A DNA stretch of 64,000 nt from Diphasiastrum complanatum (Eukaryota > Streptophyta > Lycopodiopsida > Lycopodiales > Lycopodiaceae): the NCBI GenBank assembly GCA_029204225.1, contig CM055110.1:22212881-22276880 (forward strand). The letters are read 5' to 3'. This document shows, in pieces, positions 58,409-64,000 of this stretch. Positions within the stretch are counted from its first letter, which is position 1. Each line of letters begins with the position of its first letter. Below the pieces are notes generated by a model. It saw only the letters and a list, made by a program, of their open reading frames with translations, ran no database searches and was not told the origin of the DNA. The position numbers and the translations under genes were made by a program.

Positions 58409-59760
58409 TGCTTTAGATCTTGAAGACTATGAGTTGTTTTCGGCATCGACATCTACTGGTAGTGCCTTCTCAAAGGAAGAAGACTATTGGTTTATTGATT
58501 CAGGAGCTTCTATGCACATGACACCTAGGCGAGACTGGCTATCTAATTATCAAAAATTAAATGATGGGTCAAATGTGAAGTTGGGGGACAACTAAAAAGT
58601 ACAAGTACAATTACCTTCAGGGAAGATTGGAAACATAAAGGATGTGCTTTATGTACCAGGATCAAGAAAAACTTGCTCTCAGTATCAGCTATTGCAAAGC
58701 AACACATGGTGGTGCAGTTTGATGAACAGCGGTGTCTCATCAAGAAGAAAAATGATGAAGTAGTAGCTGAGGGCATACTTGTCGGGCGGTTGTATAAACT
58801 TCAAGCTCAGGTGGTGGATTATCATGCAAGTGTTGCGGATACTGAATTATTGAGTAAGTTATGGCACGAGAGGTATGGACATCTGAATTACAAAAGTCTA
58901 CAAGTCTTGAGGAAATTTAACATGGTTACAGGTCTACCTCAAGTCGTTTCTGATCACAAGGTTTGTGAAGGCTGTGTCTTAGGCAAGCATCATATAAAGA
59001 AATTTTTGCCTAGTACATTCAGGGCAAAAAATGTTCTAGAACTTGTTCATACAGATTTGTGTGGTCCTATGAAGACTCAGTCTTATGGGGGAGCAAGTTG
59101 CTTATGGTGTTTGTGGATGACTATTCTAGGAAGACATGGATCTATCTTCTGAAGAATAAGGGTGAAGCTTTCAAATATTTCACATGGTTTAAGACATAGG
59201 TGGAGAAAGAAACAGATAGACAAATTAAGATACTTCGCTCGGACAAAGGGGGAGAGTATCTTTCTACGGAATTTCAGGTGTTTTGCAAGGATCATGGTAT
59301 AAAGAGACAATTTGCAAATACGGACACGCCTCAACAAAATGGAGTTGCGGAAAGAAAGAACCGGTCCATAGTGGAAACTGCGAGGAGTATGCTCAAGAGT
59401 AAAAATCTTCCAAATATGTTTTGGGGTGAAGCAGTTATGACGGCGGTTTATCTTTTGAATCGAAGTCCTACAAAGGTTGTAGAGAATCGAACTCCAGAGG
59501 AAGCTTGCACGGGTCGAAAGCCAGATATAAGTCATTTGAGAGTGTTTGGAAGTATTGCTTATTCTCACATACCTAAGGATTCAAGGAGCAAATTGGATTC
59601 TAAGGCGACAAAATGTTAATTTCTTGGTTTTGATAATCAAGAGAAGGGATACAGGTTATATGACTTGGAGGGTAAGAAAATAATCATAAGTAGGGATGTA
59701 ATCTTTGATGAGGAGGCAACTCATAAAGATATAGAGATATATTTTGATATGGTAAGCGAT
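58409..59760 (+). pseudogene. RLC-5 protease and integrase
   Basis: The protease keeps its active site ('WFIDSGASMHMTPRRDW', near 58488). A TAA follows at 58593, then 'LSVSAIAKQHMVVQFDEQRC' (58673 on), the pre-integrase zinc region ('LWHERYGHLNYKSLQVLRKF', 'CEGCVLGKHHIKKFLP') and the integrase core ('LELVHTDLCGPMKTQSYGG', 'ILRSDKGGEYLSTEFQ', 'TPQQNGVAERKNRSIVETAR'). Frame breaks lie near 59100 and a TAG near 59198. The C-terminal 'DISHLRVFGSIAY' part runs to about 59745. A stop lies at 59617. Confidence 0.85.
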
Positions 59761-60257
59761 TACTCAGATATATCCATGGCACTGTGAGATTTGGTATTCT
59801 CTATGGTAGACAGGATGATTTGAAGTTACAGGGATATGTGGATGCTGATTGGGCTGGAGATGCGGAAGACCGAAGATCTACTACAGGTTATGTTTTTAGT
59901 CTTGGTTCTGGTGCTATCTCTTGGAGTTCAAAGAAGCAACATACTATTGCTTTATCATCAACAGAGGCAGAATATCGAGCTACTACGAATGCAACATGTG
60001 AACCAATATGGTTGCGAAGGATTCGACATAACCTACATATGGTACTTGATTCACCTACGGTACTTCAATGTGACAATCAGAGTTGTATTAAATTGGCGAA
60101 AAATCCAGTTTTTCACAGCAGGACAAAGCATATTGAAGTACAACAACACTTCATCAGAGAGAAAATTCAAAGTAATGAAGTGGAGCTTATCTATTGCCCT
60201 ACGGAAGAGCAAGTTGCAGATATCTTTACCAAAGGTCTTGGCAAAGAAAAATTTTAG
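59761..60257 (+). pseudogene. RLC-5 RNase H joined directly to integrase
   Basis: At about 59750 the sequence passes from the integrase-RT linker straight to the RT connection ('LLRYIHGTVRFGILY' in one frame) and RNase H: 'GYVDADWAGDAEDRRSTTGY', 'IALSSTEAEYRATTNATCE', 'QCDNQSCIKLAKNPVFHSRT'. It ends with 'VADIFTKGLGKEKF'. RNase H itself is open from 59784 to 60257, with key acidic residues in place. Confidence 0.85.
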
Positions 60258-60311
60258 AAGTTTAGAAAACTTCTAGGAGTAATAGATAACAAAGTAAACA
60301 TTAAGGGGGAG

Positions 60312-60773
60312 TGTTAAAAAAATTAATGTTTATTTGACACCCCTTAATGATAGTTTGGCCATGCCTGCGTGCTATTTTTAGGGGCCAATACTATTTATAG
60401 TAAGTCATATTTTAGGGTCATTACTATTAATAGTAGATTCGTTTTTTAGTTATGCATGTAGGTGGGTGCACTACTACTAGAATAGGATTTGCTTTTATCA
60501 CTTAGAAACTCATCTTGGGTGTTTACCCAATATAGGTAGTAATTATAGCAATTAGCTTTTTGTCTTTTGCTATTTACTTTAGGCTCATTAGCTTTTATCA
60601 ATCATTAGAGAAACTATTTAAGAAGGCTGGTGCCCCACCACAATCATTCCATTCAATTCAATGAGCTAGAGCAATTGCTCAATTCTCCTATTATCTGAAT
60701 TCTCTCTTTGGTTTTGTGTGAGTGCTAGTAGGACTAGTAACTCTATCTAGAATTTGTACCACAAATTCTGACA
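60312..60773 (+). repeat. 3' LTR of RLC-5 (462 bp)
   Basis: The polypurine tract AAGGGGGA (60303-60310) precedes TGTTAAAA at 60312. The segment ends ...TTCTGACA at 60773, immediately before hAT sequence. A TATA-like CTATTTAAG lies near 60610. Confidence 0.7.
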
Positions 60774-60776
60774 AGC

Positions 60777-61258
60777 CGGGCCCGCAGACTGCAACTTTCG
60801 AGATAGCCTCTCGAAAGATGCGGGATGATGCCATGATAAAGGGGAGGTTCAAGTCATAGAACATCTGTGCTATGGTCCTGGTGGCCTCTCTGTGCTGTAC
60901 AGGTGGCTGTGGCGGAGGCGGTGGCGGGTGCGGGTGCAAATGCGACGGTGGGGGCGGTGGCGCTGGGTGTACCAGTGGCAGGGGCGGTGGCAGTGGGTGC
61001 ACAAGTGGAAATAGAGTCCGCGGCATCTGTGGACGGCTTGTCGGGCTCAGCAGCTGGCTCAGAATATGTCTCGATAATGCGAGCCCTCTCCGCAGCGGGG
61101 ATGACCATACAAACGCCGATCCCGTAGTGTCCCCCCGTGGGTGGGACTCGCAACCCCCCCAGATGTGCTCGAACCCAAGAGGCGTTCCCTGTTAACTACT
61201 TTCGACAAAAAGGGCAACGCCACTTTTTGTCGAGCATCACCTCCACCTCATCCCAAAT
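60777..61258 (-). pseudogene. hAT transposase fragment, copy 2 (BED finger to pre-catalytic region)
   Basis: From about 61250 on the minus strand: 'DKKWRCPFC' (BED-type Cys pair), 'PTGGHYGIGV', 'ERARIIETYSEPAAEPDKPS', an Ala/Thr/Pro linker, then in another frame 'QMFYDLNLPFIMASSRIFRE', 'AISKVAVCGP'. The match to copy 3 ends exactly where the RLC-5 LTR begins (60773), so copia seems to have cut this transposon. Confidence 0.75.
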
Positions 61259-61272
61259 GGGACGAGCAACCA

Positions 61273-61860
<588 letters not shown>

Positions 61861-61879
61861 CGGGCGGAACAATCCGTCG

Positions 61880-61985
61880 GACGCGTCCTTTTGTTTTTTT
61901 TTTTAAAGAAAAAACGTGTCCGGGGCCCGGACGCTGGACGCGTCTAGCCCAAAAAATAAAAAAAAGGACGCGTCGGCCGAATGCA
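61880..61985. repeat. GC-rich GACGCGTCC island next to hAT copy 3
   Basis: GGACGCGTCC, GTGTCCGGGG and GGACGCTGGACGCGTC words with T-rich and A-rich spacers lie directly at the point where hAT copy 3 loses similarity. Confidence 0.7.
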
Positions 61986-62720
61986 CTCTCCCTGCCTCGG
62001 AGGCGTCAATGCTGCGCAAGAACATGGAACCGTAACAACTGGAAACAATCACGTTGATGAGTGGACGTCTGCGACGATCAGTCCACCCATCAGCCATGAT
62101 GGAACAGCCGTATCTATCCCAAGCCTCATGCAGTGCGGCCAGTCTCTCTCTGACTGATGCAACCCGGTCCTGGAGCAAAGGGCCTCGTAGTGCGTCGGCT
62201 GTGGGTGGTGTGTAGTCGGGCCCGCAGACTGCAACTTTCGAGATAGCCCCTCGAAAGATGCGGGATGATGCCATGATAAAGGGGAGGTTCAGGTCATAGA
62301 ACATCTGTGCTATGGTCCTGGTGGCCTCTCTGTGCTGCCCAGCATGGACATCTGTCTGGTGCCTCGGGATGTGGATGGCTGGGAGGATGCGGATGGACGA
62401 TGCGGATCTGGAGGTGGTGGCATAGGTGCAGGTGCGGAAGCGGAGGATGTGGACGGGCCATGCAATTCTGATGGTTATGGCAGAGGCGTAGGTGCAGCAG
62501 TGGAGGCTGTGGATCCATGGGGAGTACTGGCGGAGGCGGAGGCGGAGGTGGGGGCGGGTGCAGATGCGGTGGCGGGTGCAGATGTGACGGTGGGGGCGGT
62601 CGGTGTACCAGTGGCAGGGGCGGTGGCAGTGGGTGCACCTGCAGAAATAGAGTCTACGGCATCTGTGGACAGCTCACCGGGCTCAGCAGCTGGCTCAGAA
62701 TATGTCTCGATAATGCGATC
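61985..62720 (-). pseudogene. hAT transposase fragment, copy 3 (DUF659-type region)
   Basis: On the minus strand, a low-complexity Ala/Thr/Pro/His linker is followed by 'MFYDLNLPFIMASSRIFRGA', 'VCGPDYTPPTADALRG' and 'WDRYGCSIMADGWTDRRRR', 'INVIVSSCYGSMFLRSIDAS'. The last two blocks are the hAT-associated DUF659 signature containing the first catalytic region. It is the most complete hAT copy but lacks the downstream catalytic and dimerisation parts, and its BED finger end is cut off near 62720. Confidence 0.8.
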
Positions 62721-63365
62721 CACGGTACCATAATATATAATTTTTTTTTTTAATATTTTTTTAAATTTTTTTTTTTAAAAAAATAAAAGTAAGTGGGCAA
62801 TATGGGTATCAGCTTGAAGCTATTGACGAGAGCAGTGCATTTATGCAGGTTGTCGGTTCTGACGAGAGCGAACAACCAAAGGACCAAGGGGATGCAAAAC
62901 ACCAAAAAGTGTGTTTTCGCTCAGGGAGTCGGAAGGCCAAATCATGAAGAGGTCGTACCATCGGGGGCTCTACCACCCAAACCCCCCGCCGGGGGGCTAC
63001 CGCCCCCCAAACCCCCTGTTTAACGCCCCCCGAACCCCCCAAGACTTTCTGCTATATAGAAACTGTAATCTAGCCATCTCATAACCATCATGGTCTCACA
63101 GTAATGGCTTCTCCTCATAATGGGGACCTTACAGATCTGAGCTCACGGTTAACTAGTGACTACTAAACTGAGAGGTGCATTGTTTAGTTGTCTAACACAT
63201 TTTGTAGCTGAAAGCACCGGCAACCTGCATAAATGCACTGCTCTCGTCAAGAGCTTCAAGCTGATACCCATATTGCCCACTAGACTTTTTTTTTTTAAAT
63301 TAAATTAAATTTCTTTTTTAAAAAAAAATTGCAAAATGGTGTCGCCCTGGTACCACGGATTTTTG
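62719..63365. mobile_element. Foldback / inverted-repeat element, about 490-650 bp
   Basis: Inner arms of 65 bp (62792-62856 and 63217-63281) are inverted copies with 63 matches. Both start AGTGGGCAATATGGGTATCA. Weaker inverted similarity continues outwards through A/T tracts to GATCCACGGTACCA (near 62718) and its counterpart near 63350-63362. The interior has C-rich blocks (62970-63045). It has no coding capacity. It interrupts or borders hAT copy 3. Confidence 0.85.
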
Positions 63366-63460
63366 GGCGGCACCATAATGGCAGTACCACCATTATGGTA
63401 CCGGCGGTACCATAATGGCGATACCATGGGGTACTATGGTACATATCTAAGGAAGGATGG
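63340..63460. repeat. Cluster of GGTACCATAATGG-type inverted words
   Basis: GGTACC, CACCATAATGGC and CCATTATGGTACC words alternate in both orientations within about 110 bp, followed by a short GTCCGCGTCCGGACGCGTCC palindrome-rich end. Confidence 0.75.
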
Positions 63461-63514
63461 CGGTCCACGTCCGCGTCCGGACGCGTCCAATTTTTTTCAA
63501 ATTTTTTTATGGCC

Positions 63515-64000
63515 CCCCATCCCAAAAGCAAAATAAAAACAATTTATGGCCCCTGTTTTTCCCCCAGAATTAATTATCAGAGGGTGTCTGGCACCCACCT
63601 GCCCCCTCCTGTTAAAAAATAGGAAAACAGTACCAAAAAAATTTGCAACAGACCTAACCACTGGGCCATGCCTCTCATAACCTCAATATTACTAAACAAC
63701 CATGGCTAGTGAGCAGTTCATAAATTATTACGAACCTTCATTGGGAACTAAGCTCCAAAAAAGCGGCAAAGAAAGATCTGAGAGTGGTTTCGAGTGAAGG
63801 TTTAGAAGTGAATGCTCGCCAGAGGATTGGGGAGAGGTGAACGCTCACCAGAAGAGTGACAAGCTCTCAGGAGCAGAAGTCTCTGGGGGAAATTAGGGCT
63901 CACCAGAAGAGTGACAAGCTATACACTACTGTGACTCGGTTTAGGGAATCGGTTTCTTCCCGGATGAACTTCAACAGCTTACTAATTAGTTATGGCACTA
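63515..64000 (+). repeat. Long dispersed direct repeat, right copy
   Basis: Same orientation and order as 55041-55740. It begins after a GC-rich GACGCGTCC island in both cases and runs off the window edge in the first unit of the 112-bp repeat. Confidence 0.9.

Larger units (their letters stand above)
57081..60773 (+). mobile_element. Ty1/copia element RLC-5, RT domain deleted
   Basis: Leader (57081-57580, with many GATCGCTGG words), gag, zinc knuckle, protease, integrase, then RNase H directly, polypurine tract and 3' LTR. RT is absent. No 5' LTR matching the 3' LTR is found to the left. The 3' LTR abuts hAT copy 2 at 60774-60777, indicating insertion into or next to that transposon. Confidence 0.8.

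Overview
The window is nuclear DNA from a land plant with a large, repeat-rich genome. Two interrupted host genes have plant-type sequence: the C-terminal end of the nuclear pore membrane protein GP210 (+, four exons, 23242-24503) and the C-terminal half of a NOC1/MAK21-family ribosome-biogenesis protein, SLOW WALKER2-like (-, four exons between 54149 and 44008). Almost everything else is degraded retrotransposon, DNA-transposon and simple-repeat sequence. The 8-kb intron, Ty3/gypsy elements with an extra ORF, copia elements, LINEs and long (CT)n arrays fit a fern or gymnosperm-like genome, but the species cannot be named from the sequence.

Layout. 1-4936: a minus-strand Ty3/gypsy element with its 5' LTR and tRNA-Met-type primer binding site. 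4937-18837: a plus-strand LINE (LINE-A) split by a 10.4-kb Ty3/gypsy element (RLG-2, 5386-15758) that carries a long third ORF downstream of pol. The second part of LINE-A contains a four-copy, in-frame 393-bp tandem duplication of its reverse transcriptase. 18838-22911: an ORF1-only LINE remnant, an LTR fragment, a 780-bp tandem duplication, a gutted LTR element arranged as PPT-LTR-PBS, and a LINE 3' fragment. 23242-24503: GP210. 25262-43182: copia remnants in both orientations, a (TC)90 array, and a second ORF1-only LINE. 44008-54149: the NOC1/SWA2 gene, whose 8,080-bp intron holds a hAT fragment, a nearly complete same-strand LINE (LINE-B) and tandem repeats. 54150-64000: probably upstream intron or flank, with GC-rich islands, 112-bp and ~320-bp repeats, an RT-deleted copia element, two hAT transposase fragments, a foldback element and a ~490-bp direct repeat.

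The two host genes converge tail to tail across 19.5 kb of repeats. Joining the proposed exons gives uninterrupted frames (603 nt for GP210 and 1,284 nt for NOC1, both divisible by three), which supports both models. No mobile element in the window appears able to move by itself: all have stops, frameshifts or missing domains. The best leads are the RLG-2 third ORF and its three odd zinc knuckles, the LINE family that ends in CT-rich tails and has ORF1-only derivatives, the in-frame RT quadruplication, and two LTR elements in tandem or permuted order.
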